Source: Streptomyces sp. NBC_00448 (GTDB lineage Bacteria; Actinomycetota; Actinomycetes; Streptomycetales; Streptomycetaceae). From it: DNA of 64,000 bases. Position 1 is the first letter of the stretch, and each line of letters opens with the position of its first letter. The position numbers were made by a program, and so were the translations under genes. The notes beneath the pieces were generated by a model. It saw only the letters and a list, made by a program, of their open reading frames with translations. It ran no database searches and was not told where the DNA came from. Below, piece after piece: positions 35,034 to 43,971 of this stretch. The stretch is from positions 2,046,001-2,110,000 of the forward strand of contig NZ_CP107913.1 in the NCBI RefSeq assembly GCF_036014115.1, written 5' to 3'.

Positions 35034-36356
35034 CTACAGTCCGGCGCCCTGCCGGCCGGACTTCCACTTCTTCGACAGGCCGGACAGGATCGAGTCGAGG
35101 CTGCCGCCTCCCGCCCCGCGCGCCGCGTCGATCAGCTTCTGCCGGTAGTCCGGCGCCTGGAGGCCGACTTCGGACGCCTTGTCGATGGTGTTGACCTGCG
35201 GGGTCTTCGACTGGCTCTCCACGATCAGCTTCACACCGGCGGACTCGAAGGGCTTCAGGATGCCGGGCAGGGTCGCGCCCTTGACGCTGGAGATGCCGGA
35301 ACTGGCGGTGGCGAAGCCGGACTTGTCGACCACCCAGTCGATCCACGCCCGAGCGGCCGCCTTGTGGCCGGAGTGGATGTTGATGCCGTACTGGTAGTCG
35401 GGGGCCTCGACCGAGCAGTACTTGCCGCCGACCTGCGCGGGGAAGGGCAGGTAGCCGATGTCCTGCGGGTCGACGCCGGCCTTCTTCGCGGCGAGCTGCA
35501 TCTGCGGGACGGCCCAGGTCCCGAGCCACATCGAGGCCACCTTGCCCGTGGCCAGCAGGTTCTTGGAGTTCTCCCAGTTCGTGGTGGTCGGGTCGTCCTC
35601 GGACAGCTTGTCGTGCACGATGCCGTACAGCAGGCTGTCGCCGGTGCGCAGATCGCTGCCGGAACGCCACGGGTCCTGCGTGGTCAGGTCGTTGCTCGCC
35701 TGCGGGTCGCAGGTCGCCGACCCGAGGACGTTGGTCCACGCGGTCAGCGGCCAACCGTCCTTGTAGTTGGTGTAGTAGGGCGTGGCCTTGGTCTTCGACT
35801 TGATGCTGTTCAGGTCGGAGAGGAACTGCGCCGGTGTCGTCGGCCAGGTCGTGATGCCGGCCTGAGTCCACACCTTCTTGTTGTAGACGAAGCCGTTGGC
35901 GGAGGCGAACGAGACGATGCCGTACGTCTTGCCGTCGACCGTGCCGGAGTCCGTGAAGTCGTACTTCGCGGCGAGGTCGGCGGCGCTGCCCAGCGGGGAG
36001 AAGAACTTGGGGTAGTCCGTGCGGGCGACGGCGGTGGGGATGAGCAGCACGTCGCCGTAGTTCTTGGTGTTCATGCGGATCTTGACCTCGCCCTCGTAGT
36101 CGGTCAGACCCTGGAACTTGACGTGGACCTTGGGATAGACCTTCTCGAACTGCGCGGCGTACTTCTTCATGGTGCCGTCGCCGATGAGGTCGGTGCGGTT
36201 GGTCAGCACGGTGATGGTGCCGGACACGGACGCCGGGTCCGACGGAGCTGTCGCGACGGCCGTGTCGGAGCCACCGCTGCCCGACGAGGAACAGGCCGTC
36301 GCCGTGGCCGCGACGGCCATGGCCAGCGCCATCGCCGACAGAACACTTCTCCGCAT
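35034..36356 (-). CDS. Sugar ABC transporter substrate-binding lipoprotein
   Basis: A 440-residue extracellular solute-binding protein (family 1): signal peptide with Cys after TATA near residue 21, then a two-lobe fold (GTITVLTNRTDL, YPKVHVKFQGL, GDVLLIPTAVARTDYPKFFSPLG, VASMWLGTWAVPQ). Likely ligand is a manno-oligosaccharide, from the adjoining beta-mannosidase. GAAGGAGA precedes the ATG. First gene of the importer operon, under a LacI-type operator. Confidence 0.92.
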   Translation of the reverse strand: MRRSVLSAMALAMAVAATATACSSSGSGGSDTAVATAPSDPASVSGTITVLTNRTDLIGDGTMKKYAAQFEKVYPKVHVKFQGLTDYEGEVKIRMNTKNYGDVLLIPTAVARTDYPKFFSPLGSAADLAAKYDFTDSGTVDGKTYGIVSFASANGFVYNKKVWTQAGITTWPTTPAQFLSDLNSIKSKTKATPYYTNYKDGWPLTAWTNVLGSATCDPQASNDLTTQDPWRSGSDLRTGDSLLYGIVHDKLSEDDPTTTNWENSKNLLATGKVASMWLGTWAVPQMQLAAKKAGVDPQDIGYLPFPAQVGGKYCSVEAPDYQYGINIHSGHKAAARAWIDWVVDKSGFATASSGISSVKGATLPGILKPFESAGVKLIVESQSKTPQVNTIDKASEVGLQAPDYRQKLIDAARGAGGGSLDSILSGLSKKWKSGRQGAGL

Positions 36357-36405
36357 GTGTCTCTCCTTCATCGCGCGCCCGCACATCGAGCCCCTGGCAC
36401 CGAAC

Positions 36406-36458
36406 ACTGAAGCGGTTCAGTTCCCCGGCACTGTTCCACGCGGACTCCAGGCCGTAAA
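36406..36458 (-). promoter_or_regulatory. Promoter and LacI operator of the sugar importer
   Basis: Minus strand: TTTACG (36453-36458), 17-base spacer, AACAGT (36430-36435), and then the operator ACTGAAGCGGTTCAGT (plus-strand reading, 36406-36421; symmetric at 14 of 16) just past the expected start. Same layout as the mannanase remnant. Confidence 0.62.
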
Positions 36459-36670
36459 GAGGGCGAATCCCCCCCGATATCTAAACGTTACGAGGGCTGA
36501 ATCCCATCGCTCGTCAACATCCGCTCCGAGCAGGCATTTTGTTGGCTCAACCGCTCCATGAAGGGCCAAGCGCCGAACATCACTGCCACACAGCAGCCCC
36601 ACCACCAGGCGCAGTTCACCACTTTTGCCCACTCGCGGAAAGCCGAGTCTCGCGTGCCGCCCATTGCTAC

Positions 36671-36711
36671 TAGAGCGGTTAATGGACAGAGTCCAGATGA
36701 ACGCCTACGTT
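36671..36711 (+). promoter_or_regulatory. Promoter and LacI operator of the beta-mannosidase
   Basis: TAGAGCGGTTAA (36671-36682) abuts TGGACA (36683-36688), with a 17-base spacer and TACGTT (36706-36711). The geometry is the same as at the lacI-type gene. A weaker AACCGCTC-containing site lies near 36547-36558. Otherwise 36357-36782 holds no gene. Confidence 0.6.
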
Positions 36712-36782
36712 GGTCCGGAGCCGCCCGACCTCGCGGTACGGGCACCGACGACGTGAGCCGCTCTGATTCCGGGAGTCCCACC

Positions 36783-39254
36783 ATGCTGGTCGTTTCACCC
36801 CTGCCCCACCCCTGGACGCTGCGGGCGGACCCCGCGGTCGACGACGCCGTTGCCGTGCCGGCGAGGGTGGCCGGCGCGGAGTTCGCGGCGCAGGTGCCCG
36901 GGTGCGTGCACACCGACCTGCTGGCCGCCCGCGCGATAGCCGACCCCTATGTCGACGACAACGAGAAGCGGTGCGCGTGGATCGGCCGCACCGACTGGTC
37001 GTACCGGACCCGACTGCCGGCCGCGGAGCCGGAGTTCGAGCGGACCGACCTGGTCTTCGAGGGGCTGGACACCTTCGCGACCGTGTCCGTGGGCGGCCGC
37101 CCGCTCGGCGAGACCGCGAACATGCACCGCCGGTACCGCTTCGACGTCTCCGCGCCGACCGCCGGCGGCGCGGCCGACCTGGTCGTGGCGTTCGCCTCGG
37201 CGTACCGGGTGGCCGAAGCGCTCAAGGACGAACTCGGCGCCCGGCCCAACGCCTATCCGGAGCCCTTCAACTACGTGCGCAAGATGGCGTCCAGCTTCGG
37301 CTGGGACTGGGGGCCCACGCTGGTCACGGCGGGGATATGGCGCCCGGTGCGGATCGAGCGGTGGAGCACGGCCCGGCTCGACTCGGTGGCGCCGCAGGTC
37401 ACCGTGGTGGGCGGGGACGGCAGGGTGCGCGTGGAGGTGGGCTTCGAGCGGACTGCCGCGGGCGGCGCCCGGGAGCTGCGGCTGGACGCGGCGGTGGCCG
37501 GCGTGCGGGCGACGGTGGCGGTTCCCGCGGGCGCGGCCAGGGCGACGGTCGAACTCGACGTGCCCGCGCCCGAGTTGTGGTGGCCGCACACGCTCGGCGC
37601 CCAGCCGCTCCACGCGTTGACCGTGGACCTGGCCGACGCCGACACCGGGGAGCCGCTCGACAACTGGAGCCGGCGGATCGGCTTCCGTACCGTGGAGCTC
37701 GACACCGCCGAGGACGAGGGGGGTTCGGCGTTCCGGTTCGTCGTCAACGGCGTGCCGGTGTTCACCCGCGGGGTCAACTGGATTCCCGACGACGCGCTCG
37801 TGTCGCGCATGACCGCCGACCGCTACCGGGAGCGGCTGGCCCAGGCGAAGGAGGCCAACGTCGACCTGGTCCGGGTGTGGGGCGGCGGCATCTACGAGGA
37901 CGCCGCGTTCTACGACGCGTGCGACGAACTCGGCCTCATGGTCTGGCAGGACTTCCTCTTCGCGTGTGCCGCGTACCCCGAAGAGGGGCCGCTGCCCGCG
38001 GAGATCGAGGCGGAGGCCCGCGACAACGTCGTACGCCTGATGCCGCACGCCTCGCTGGTGCTCTGGAACGGCAACAACGAGAACCTGTGGGGCCACGAGG
38101 ACTGGGCGTGGAAGGAGGAGTTGGCCGGGGCCTCCTGGGGGCGCGGCTACTACCTCGACCTGCTGCCGCGGGTGGTCGCCGAACTCGACCCGACCCGGCC
38201 GTACTGGGCGGGCTCGCCGTGGTCGGGCTCGGAGGCGATCCATCCCAACGACGCCCGGCACGGCACCGCGCACCGCTGGGAGGAGTGGAACCGCCGCCCC
38301 TACACGGACTACCTCGCGGACGTGCCGCGGTTCGTCGCGGAGTTCGGCTGGCAGGCGCCGCCCGCGATGGCCACCATCACGCAGTCCGTGCACGACCGGC
38401 CGCTCGGCGCCGACAGCCCCGGCATGCTGCACCACCAGAAGGCGGAGGACGGCAACGGGAAACTTCTCCGCGGGCTGGCACCGGTCTTCGGCGAACCGCG
38501 GTCGTTCGACGAGTGGCATTACCTGACGCAGCTCAACCAGGCCCGCGCGGTGGCCACCGGGGTCGAGCACTGGCGTGCCAACTGGCCGACCTGCGCCGGT
38601 ACGGTGCTGTGGCAGCTCAACGACTGCTGGCCGGTGACCTCTTGGGCCGCCGTCGACAGCTACGGCCGCCGCAAACCGCTCTTCCACGAGTTGCGCCGTC
38701 TCTACGCCGACCGGCTGCTCACGTTCCAGCAGGGCGAGGACTCCCCGCGGCTGGTGGCGGTGAACCAGGCCGCGCGGCCCTGGACCGCCGTGATCGAACT
38801 GCGGCGGGTGCACGCCGACGGAAGCGTGGCCGGACACGCGGTCGTCCGCGCCGAGGTGGCGCCCCGCGGCGTGTCGCACTTCCCCGTCCCCGCCGAGCTG
38901 CTGCCTCTCGACGGGCACAAGGAGTTCCTCGTCGGCGACTGCGACGGGCTGCGGGCGCTGTGGTTCGGGGCCGCTGACAAGGACTTCGCCTACCCGCGGG
39001 CCGACTTCTCCGTGGAGGTCGTCCGGTCGCGCCAGGAGACCCGGGTCGAGGTGACCGCGCACAGCCTCGTACGCGACCTGCTGCTGCAGGCGGACCGGCT
39101 GCACCCTGACGCCGAGACCGACCAGGGCAGGGTCACCCTGCTGCCCGGGGAGCGCGCGGTCTTCCGTGTGACCGGCTGGCCGGCGCCGAACGGGGAGGCG
39201 GCGAACGCGCAGGCGGCGAGCGCCGCACTGTTCTGCGTCAACGGGGGTTCCTAG
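36783..39254 (+). CDS. GH2 beta-mannosidase
   Basis: An 823-residue cytoplasmic glycosidase that would release mannose from imported manno-oligosaccharides. Domains run sugar-binding (1-170, with FGWDWGPT), immunoglobulin-like, TIM barrel and C-terminal sandwich. The acid/base Glu is in LVLWNGNNENLWG and the nucleophile Glu in FVAEFGWQAPP; GTVLWQLNDCWPV is typical of beta-mannosidases. No signal peptide. GGGAG lies 7 bases before the ATG at 36783. Divergent from the importer. Confidence 0.93.
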   Translation: MLVVSPLPHPWTLRADPAVDDAVAVPARVAGAEFAAQVPGCVHTDLLAARAIADPYVDDNEKRCAWIGRTDWSYRTRLPAAEPEFERTDLVFEGLDTFATVSVGGRPLGETANMHRRYRFDVSAPTAGGAADLVVAFASAYRVAEALKDELGARPNAYPEPFNYVRKMASSFGWDWGPTLVTAGIWRPVRIERWSTARLDSVAPQVTVVGGDGRVRVEVGFERTAAGGARELRLDAAVAGVRATVAVPAGAARATVELDVPAPELWWPHTLGAQPLHALTVDLADADTGEPLDNWSRRIGFRTVELDTAEDEGGSAFRFVVNGVPVFTRGVNWIPDDALVSRMTADRYRERLAQAKEANVDLVRVWGGGIYEDAAFYDACDELGLMVWQDFLFACAAYPEEGPLPAEIEAEARDNVVRLMPHASLVLWNGNNENLWGHEDWAWKEELAGASWGRGYYLDLLPRVVAELDPTRPYWAGSPWSGSEAIHPNDARHGTAHRWEEWNRRPYTDYLADVPRFVAEFGWQAPPAMATITQSVHDRPLGADSPGMLHHQKAEDGNGKLLRGLAPVFGEPRSFDEWHYLTQLNQARAVATGVEHWRANWPTCAGTVLWQLNDCWPVTSWAAVDSYGRRKPLFHELRRLYADRLLTFQQGEDSPRLVAVNQAARPWTAVIELRRVHADGSVAGHAVVRAEVAPRGVSHFPVPAELLPLDGHKEFLVGDCDGLRALWFGAADKDFAYPRADFSVEVVRSRQETRVEVTAHSLVRDLLLQADRLHPDAETDQGRVTLLPGERAVFRVTGWPAPNGEAANAQAASAALFCVNGGS

Positions 39255-39516
39255 GGTCGGTCGCCCGGGCCGCCACGGTCGGGTGATGTTTCGGCGCGGC
39301 GGTCCGGACACGGAGTGTTACCGCCCAACTGCGCGTGGCGATCGCTACGTTGAGTGCATCGGGTCCTCCGGCCGCCTCCCTGACAGGTGCGGCCGGAGGG
39401 GCCGGCCTGGTGCGCGACCGGTCCTCTGCCGGCTCGACGAAGCACCGTTCCGCCATGGCGCGACGTCGCCGACAGGGCCGGCAGGTGCGCCGGTCCGCGC
39501 AGGCAAGGAGAAATCC

Positions 39517-39870
39517 GTGATCTCGAAAGTCAAGAAGGTGGCGCGGTCCCTGGCTCTCGCGCTCGCCGCGGCCGCCACGCTCACACTGGGCGTGCCCAGC
39601 GGCAACGCCTTCGCCATCGACCACGTCGAGTGCGTCGGCGGGGAGAACTTCCTGAAGATCTACTCGCACCTCGACGGGCAGCAGAGCGTGGACTGCTACG
39701 CGAACGCCGGGCGGACCGACTTCGGCGGATGGTGGGTCGACCGGATCGTCACGGGCAACAACGACCTGATCTACTACGACGCCAACGGCGACTCGGTGAG
39801 GATCGATCGCTGGCACGACATCACGTTCCCGAACAACCCCCCGAAGGTCGCCTCCATCCAGATCCTCTGA
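39517..39870 (+). CDS. Small secreted beta/gamma-crystallin-type protein
   Basis: A 117-residue protein with a signal peptide ending near NAFA and a mature part of about 85 residues (HVECVGGENFLKIYS, DCYANAGRTDFGGWWVDRIVTGNNDLIYY, VRIDRWHDITFP). This resembles the Streptomyces beta/gamma-crystallin (SKLP/SMPI-like) fold with one disulfide. Some relatives are killer toxins or protease inhibitors; this one's role is unknown. AAGGAG precedes the GTG by 6 bases. Confidence 0.68.
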   Translation: MISKVKKVARSLALALAAAATLTLGVPSGNAFAIDHVECVGGENFLKIYSHLDGQQSVDCYANAGRTDFGGWWVDRIVTGNNDLIYYDANGDSVRIDRWHDITFPNNPPKVASIQIL

Positions 39871-39950
39871 CGCGACGATCTGCCGTGTCGGCGTCGGACC
39901 GCGGGGAACTCCCGTCCACGCGGCACCTTTGATCCGCGGTCCGATCCCCA

Positions 39951-40013
39951 CTCGGGTTCCCGGCTCGGGTTCCCCGGTCAGCTTCCCGCTCGGGTTCCCC
40001 GGTCGATTTCCGG
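39951..40013. repeat. 25-bp direct repeat with partial third copy
   Basis: CTCGGGTTCCCCGGTC begins units at 39964 and 39989; a shorter CTCGGGTTCCCGG unit starts at 39951. It lies between two small secreted-protein genes. Confidence 0.65.
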
Positions 40014-40066
40014 CCAGGTTGATGACGTCTTTACCCGGTGATGACCATTCGCATCACTTCCCACTA

Positions 40067-40154
40067 GGGTCACTTCAGTTCCACAGCCCGGTGCCGCACG
40101 GTCGTCGTCCGGCGCTTCATCGACCTGTCGATTGGACTGGTGTGAAGTGACCCT
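40067..40154. promoter_or_regulatory. 12-bp inverted repeat covering a start codon
   Basis: AGGGTCACTTCA (40067-40078) is the exact complement of TGAAGTGACCCT (40143-40154), which contains the GTG start (40147) of the repeat protein. In RNA the arms could pair and hide the start. GTGATG/CATCAC (about 40040-40058) forms a smaller hairpin upstream. Confidence 0.6.
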
Positions 40155-40830
40155 CAAGTATCGCCATCTGCTCGGCCGTTCCCTGGCGACGGCACTCCGG
40201 AGCCGGCTCGCCGCCGCGGTGGGGGTGGTCGCGCTGCTGGCGGCCGTCCTCACCGGCACCGCCGCCGGCACGGCCGGTGCGGCGCCCCGGACGCCCCAGG
40301 CGGCACCGGTCGCCGCCTCCTCCCCCTCCGCGTCCTCCGCCTCGACCCCCGAAGCCGCCACTCCGGCGGACGTCACTCCGGCGGACGCCGGATGGGTCTG
40401 CCCCGGCACGCCCATACCGGCGGGCTACGTGATCACCAGCCGCGCGGCCAACGGGTGCAACGGCGCCGGCGCCTGGTACATCCAGCCCGTGCAGAACGGC
40501 ATCTGGATCTGCGCCACGTCACCGATCCCCACCGGCTACGTCCTCACCATGCACACCGCCAACGGCTGCAACGCCAACATCGACACCTGGTTCCTGGAGC
40601 TGGCCCGCGACGGCCAGTACGTCTGCGCGGGCTCGCCGATCCCGACCGGCTACGTGCTCACCGGCCACATCAGCACCGGCTGCGGCAACATCGGCATCTG
40701 GTACCAGCAACTCGCCCGCGTCGGCGAGTACATCTGCCCCGGCGTACCCGTACCGCCCGGCTTCCGCACCGACGTCTTCAACGCGAGCATGTGCAGCGGC
40801 CTCGGGGGCTGGCTCCTCCTGAGCGCCTGA
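40147..40830 (+). CDS. Secreted protein with four Cys-containing tandem repeats
   Basis: A 227-residue secreted protein of unknown function. Signal peptide to about residue 43, a Pro/Ala/Ser/Thr linker to about 78, then four repeats of 35-38 residues. The pattern is (V/I)C-x2-(T/S)PIPxGYVxT, about nine residues, GC, then W and LAR-xG; examples are CPGTPIPAGYVIT, CATSPIPTGYVLT and CAGSPIPTGYVLT. Each repeat has two Cys, eight in all, which suggests one disulfide per repeat. I do not recognise the family. No clear ribosome site; the GTG lies in an inverted repeat. Confidence 0.72.
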   Translation: MTLKYRHLLGRSLATALRSRLAAAVGVVALLAAVLTGTAAGTAGAAPRTPQAAPVAASSPSASSASTPEAATPADVTPADAGWVCPGTPIPAGYVITSRAANGCNGAGAWYIQPVQNGIWICATSPIPTGYVLTMHTANGCNANIDTWFLELARDGQYVCAGSPIPTGYVLTGHISTGCGNIGIWYQQLARVGEYICPGVPVPPGFRTDVFNASMCSGLGGWLLLSA

Positions 40831-40943
40831 CCCACCGAGCCCCACCAGAAGGCACCGCGCCCCCCGCGGTGCCTTCCGGCGTACGCACCCCCGAAATTCG
40901 CCCCGCCTTCCTGGTGAACGCCCCGCGCGGGCCGGCGCGGACG

Positions 40944-42008
40944 TCAGCCGAGCCAGGCGTCGACGCCCGCGGTGGCCGCCGTGATCGACTCGGCCGGCGC
41001 GTCGCTGGTTTCGAGCGAGGAACGGGCGATCGCGGCGAGCTGGTGGTCCGTGAGCCCGAGTACCGCGCGGGCGGTCCGGTACTCGTCGGTGAGCGACGCC
41101 CCGAACATCAACGGGTCGTCCGTCCCCAGCGAGCACCGGACACCCGCTTCCAGCAGCCGGGGCAGCGGGTGCCGGGCCAGGTCGGGGACCAGACCCAGCA
41201 CCCGGTTGGAGGTCAGGCAGACGTCCAGCGAGACGCCCCGCGCGGCCAGGAGTTCCAGCAGGGCGAGGTCCTCCACGGCGCGGATGCCGTGCGCGATGCG
41301 GGTCGCGCCGAGGCGGTCGACCGCCGCGCGGACGCTGTCGGGTCCGCGGAGTTCTCCGGCATGCGGCGCCGACGTCAGTCCTGCGGTACGGGCGATGGCG
41401 AACGCCTCCGCGAACTCCCCGGTGCCGCGGGCCCCTTCGTGGCCGGTCAGCCCCAGCGCGTGGACGCCGCGCCCCGCGTACCGGGCGGCGAAGCGCGCAA
41501 GCCGCACGGCGGCCGCGGGGGTCGCGTGGCGGGACACCGCCAGGGTCAGCCCGAACCCGACGCCGCAGCGCGCGCCCGCCTGCCGGCCCGCGTCGAGGAC
41601 CAGGTCCAGGACGTCCTCCGGCGCTCCGAAGTGCGCGTAGGAACGCGGGTCGAAGTGCGGCTGGACCCAGACGCCGCCGTCGGCCGCGGTGTCCTCCACC
41701 AGTTCGGTCACCACCCGCCGCAGGTTGGCGGGGCGGTCCGACGTCGCGTCGAAGGCCGCCGCGTAGACCTGCTGGAAGCCCTCGAAGTCGGCGAACCCCC
41801 GCGGGTCGGGGGCCTCACGTCCGGCATCCGACGCGAGTTCCGCCAGCGTGGCCGGGCGCATGGCCGCCAGCAGGTGAAGGTGCAGTTCCGCCTTGGGCAG
41901 CGCCCTCGGGTCACGCCCCGACGCGACCGCCCCGGCCCCGGTTCCGGTCCAAGTCCCGGCTCCGGGCTGCTCGTTCGCCACGGCGCAACACCGCCTGTCC
42001 TGATGCAT
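40944..42008 (-). CDS. Adenosine deaminase family protein
   Basis: A 354-residue amidohydrolase: zinc motif KAELHLHLLAA (the usual Gly after HL is replaced), HAGE with catalytic Glu, RIAHG and SLGTDDPLMFG with zinc Asp. Converts adenosine or a modified purine nucleoside to the inosine form. The altered substrate loop leaves room for another purine substrate. AGGAGG precedes the ATG. Confidence 0.9.
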   Translation of the reverse strand: MHQDRRCCAVANEQPGAGTWTGTGAGAVASGRDPRALPKAELHLHLLAAMRPATLAELASDAGREAPDPRGFADFEGFQQVYAAAFDATSDRPANLRRVVTELVEDTAADGGVWVQPHFDPRSYAHFGAPEDVLDLVLDAGRQAGARCGVGFGLTLAVSRHATPAAAVRLARFAARYAGRGVHALGLTGHEGARGTGEFAEAFAIARTAGLTSAPHAGELRGPDSVRAAVDRLGATRIAHGIRAVEDLALLELLAARGVSLDVCLTSNRVLGLVPDLARHPLPRLLEAGVRCSLGTDDPLMFGASLTDEYRTARAVLGLTDHQLAAIARSSLETSDAPAESITAATAGVDAWLG

Positions 42009-42275
42009 CGGCCATCCCCTCCTGACGGGAGGACAGTAGGGCCGTCGGGACTCGTAAGGCCAGGTCACCGCCGTTGTCGGGATCGCGTGGGAGCGTTCCT
42101 GCGCCGCTCGGAGCAGAGCCGGCACGGCCCCCCACCGGCCGCACCGCGAACCGCTGCCCACACCCGCTCCACCGGCTGCCACGGGCCCTTCCCGGCCGGC
42201 GCCCAGCCACCTTTGAGACCCGCGCCGCCAAAGCGCGTGATCGCCCGCGGCGGATGCCGGTGAACGCCGTGGACG

Positions 42276-42953
42276 TCAGCCCAGTACGCCGGCGAGGGTG
42301 CGGGCGAGGACGGTGTCGAAGCGGTCGCGGGGTTTGCCGTGGGGCGGGGAAGCCGCGAGGAGGGCGGTGATGCGGGGGTGGTCGCCCGCGGCGGCGACGT
42401 GGTGGAGGTAGGCGGCCTGGCGTGCGGCGCCGGTGTCCGCGGCAGCCATCTCGTTCTGTACGAACAACGCGGTCAGACCACTGAGGAGGGCGAACGCCTC
42501 GAACTTGCGCGCGGGGCCGGCCGGGTGGTCGGCGAGCACGTCGAGCACGTGCTCCAGGAGGTCGATCCCGTGGGGGCCGAGCGTGGGACGGCTCATGACC
42601 ATGGCGGGCAGCCACGGGTGGCGGCGCATGATCTGCCGGGCCTGGTGGGCGATGGCGAGCAGATCGGCCTTCCAGTCGCCGCTGGCCGCGGGCAGGTCGT
42701 ACTCGCTCGCGGTGCTGTCGGTCATCAGGTCGAGCAGGTCGTCGCGGGTGGCCACGTAGCGGTAGAGCGAGGCGGCGCCGGTGCCCAGAGCCGACGCGAC
42801 GCGGCGCATGGAGACCGCGTCCAGGCCCTCGCGGTCGGCCAGTTCCACCGCGGCGGCGGTGATCTCGGCGCGGCTGCGTTCGGCCGGGCGTCCGACCGCC
42901 GCCTGCTCCGGCCGCATCCAGATCACCGGCTCGTTCTGCCCTGCCACCGCCAT
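42276..42953 (-). CDS. TetR family transcriptional repressor
   Basis: A 225-residue regulator with helix-turn-helix ITAAAVELADREGLDAVSMRRVASALGTGAASLYRYVATRDDLL and a TetR_C-type ligand domain. The VIWMRPE sequence before the DNA-binding region is typical of one actinomycete subgroup. GGGAGG precedes the ATG at 42953. Divergent from an alpha/beta hydrolase, with a long palindrome between them. Confidence 0.9.
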   Translation of the reverse strand: MAVAGQNEPVIWMRPEQAAVGRPAERSRAEITAAAVELADREGLDAVSMRRVASALGTGAASLYRYVATRDDLLDLMTDSTASEYDLPAASGDWKADLLAIAHQARQIMRRHPWLPAMVMSRPTLGPHGIDLLEHVLDVLADHPAGPARKFEAFALLSGLTALFVQNEMAAADTGAARQAAYLHHVAAAGDHPRITALLAASPPHGKPRDRFDTVLARTLAGVLG

Positions 42954-42967
42954 CGCCACCTCCCGCG

Positions 42968-43017
42968 TTGCCGCCAGCCTATCTATCGCATACGCTGTTC
43001 GCGAACGACGTTTGCGA
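42968..43017 (+). promoter_or_regulatory. Hydrolase promoter with long TetR operator
   Basis: TTGCCG (42968-42973), a 17-base spacer and TACGCT (42991-42996). A 32-bp palindrome (42986-43017, 13 of 16 pairs, core GTTCGCGAAC, ends TCGCA/TGCGA) covers the -10 and the expected start at about 43003. Confidence 0.7.
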
Positions 43018-43031
43018 ATGGGAGGGACACG

Positions 43032-43952
43032 ATGACGCGCTATGCGCACAACGGCGAGATCCGGATCGCCTTCGAGGACCTGGGCGGTGCGGGCGGCGAC
43101 CCGCTCCTGCTGGTCATAGGGCTGGGAACCTCACGGTTCTGGTGGCCGGACGGCCTGGTGGCCGAACTGGTCGGCCGCGGCTTCCACGTCGTGGCCTACG
43201 ACCAGCGCGACGCGGGCGAGTCCACCCACCTGCCGGACCGGCGCGCCGGCTCGCCGTTCAAGGCCCTGCTGCGCCGCGACGCCCCCGCCTACGGCGCCGA
43301 GGACCTCGCCGACGACGCGGTCGCCGTCCTCGACGCCCTCGGCTGGCAGGGCGCCCACCTCTTCGGCCACTCGATGGGCGGACTCGTGGCGCAGCGCACC
43401 GCGATCCGCCACCCGAAGCGCGTGCTGAGCCTGATCACGTCCTCGGCCGTCCCCAGCGACGCGAAGGGCCTGAACGTCCTGCGCTACGTGCGCCTGCCGC
43501 TCCTGCCCCGGTTCTCCCGGCTCCACCACCCCGACACCCCTCAGGGCAACCTGGACCTGGCCGTCGCCGTCGCCCGCCTGCTCGCCGCGCCCGACCGGCA
43601 CATCGACGAGCACGACGTGCGCGAGTTCGTGGACAAGGAGGCGGCACACCAGGTCACCAGCTTCCGCGACGCGAAGGCGCAGAGCCGCCAGATCGGCGCG
43701 AAGTGGCACGGCGGGCCGCTGGCCGGGATCACCGCGCCGACCCTGGTGCTGCACGGCGAACGCGACCCGCTGCTGCGTACGTCGGCCGCGCGCGCCATCG
43801 CCGCCGCAGTCCCCACCGCACGCCTGCGCCTCGTACCCGGCGTCGGCCACTTCCTCTTCCGCGCCGACTGGAGCACCTACGCCGACGAGCTGCGCACGCA
43901 CGCCGACCGGGCCCCCGCGCAACCGCAGTTCACCGGCCCGGTGGAACCCTGA
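43032..43952 (+). CDS. Alpha/beta hydrolase
   Basis: A 306-residue hydrolase: oxyanion region LLVIGLGTSRFWW, nucleophile HLFGHSMGGL, acid in HGERDPLL and His in PGVGHFLF. Similar proteins include carboxylesterases and tetracenomycin-esterase-like enzymes. GGGAGGG is directly upstream of the ATG. Probably induced by a ligand of the divergent TetR repressor. Confidence 0.9.
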   Translation: MTRYAHNGEIRIAFEDLGGAGGDPLLLVIGLGTSRFWWPDGLVAELVGRGFHVVAYDQRDAGESTHLPDRRAGSPFKALLRRDAPAYGAEDLADDAVAVLDALGWQGAHLFGHSMGGLVAQRTAIRHPKRVLSLITSSAVPSDAKGLNVLRYVRLPLLPRFSRLHHPDTPQGNLDLAVAVARLLAAPDRHIDEHDVREFVDKEAAHQVTSFRDAKAQSRQIGAKWHGGPLAGITAPTLVLHGERDPLLRTSAARAIAAAVPTARLRLVPGVGHFLFRADWSTYADELRTHADRAPAQPQFTGPVEP

Positions 43953-43971
43953 CACCGCGGCCGGACATCCT

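Noticed and set aside
36417..36632. 71-codon minus-strand frame upstream of the importer
   Set aside because: It overlaps the operator and promoter region and shows no motif or ribosome site.
36795..39311. Very long open frame opposite the beta-mannosidase
   Set aside because: High-GC antisense shadow; composition is Arg/Val/Gly/His-rich and has no start context or motifs.
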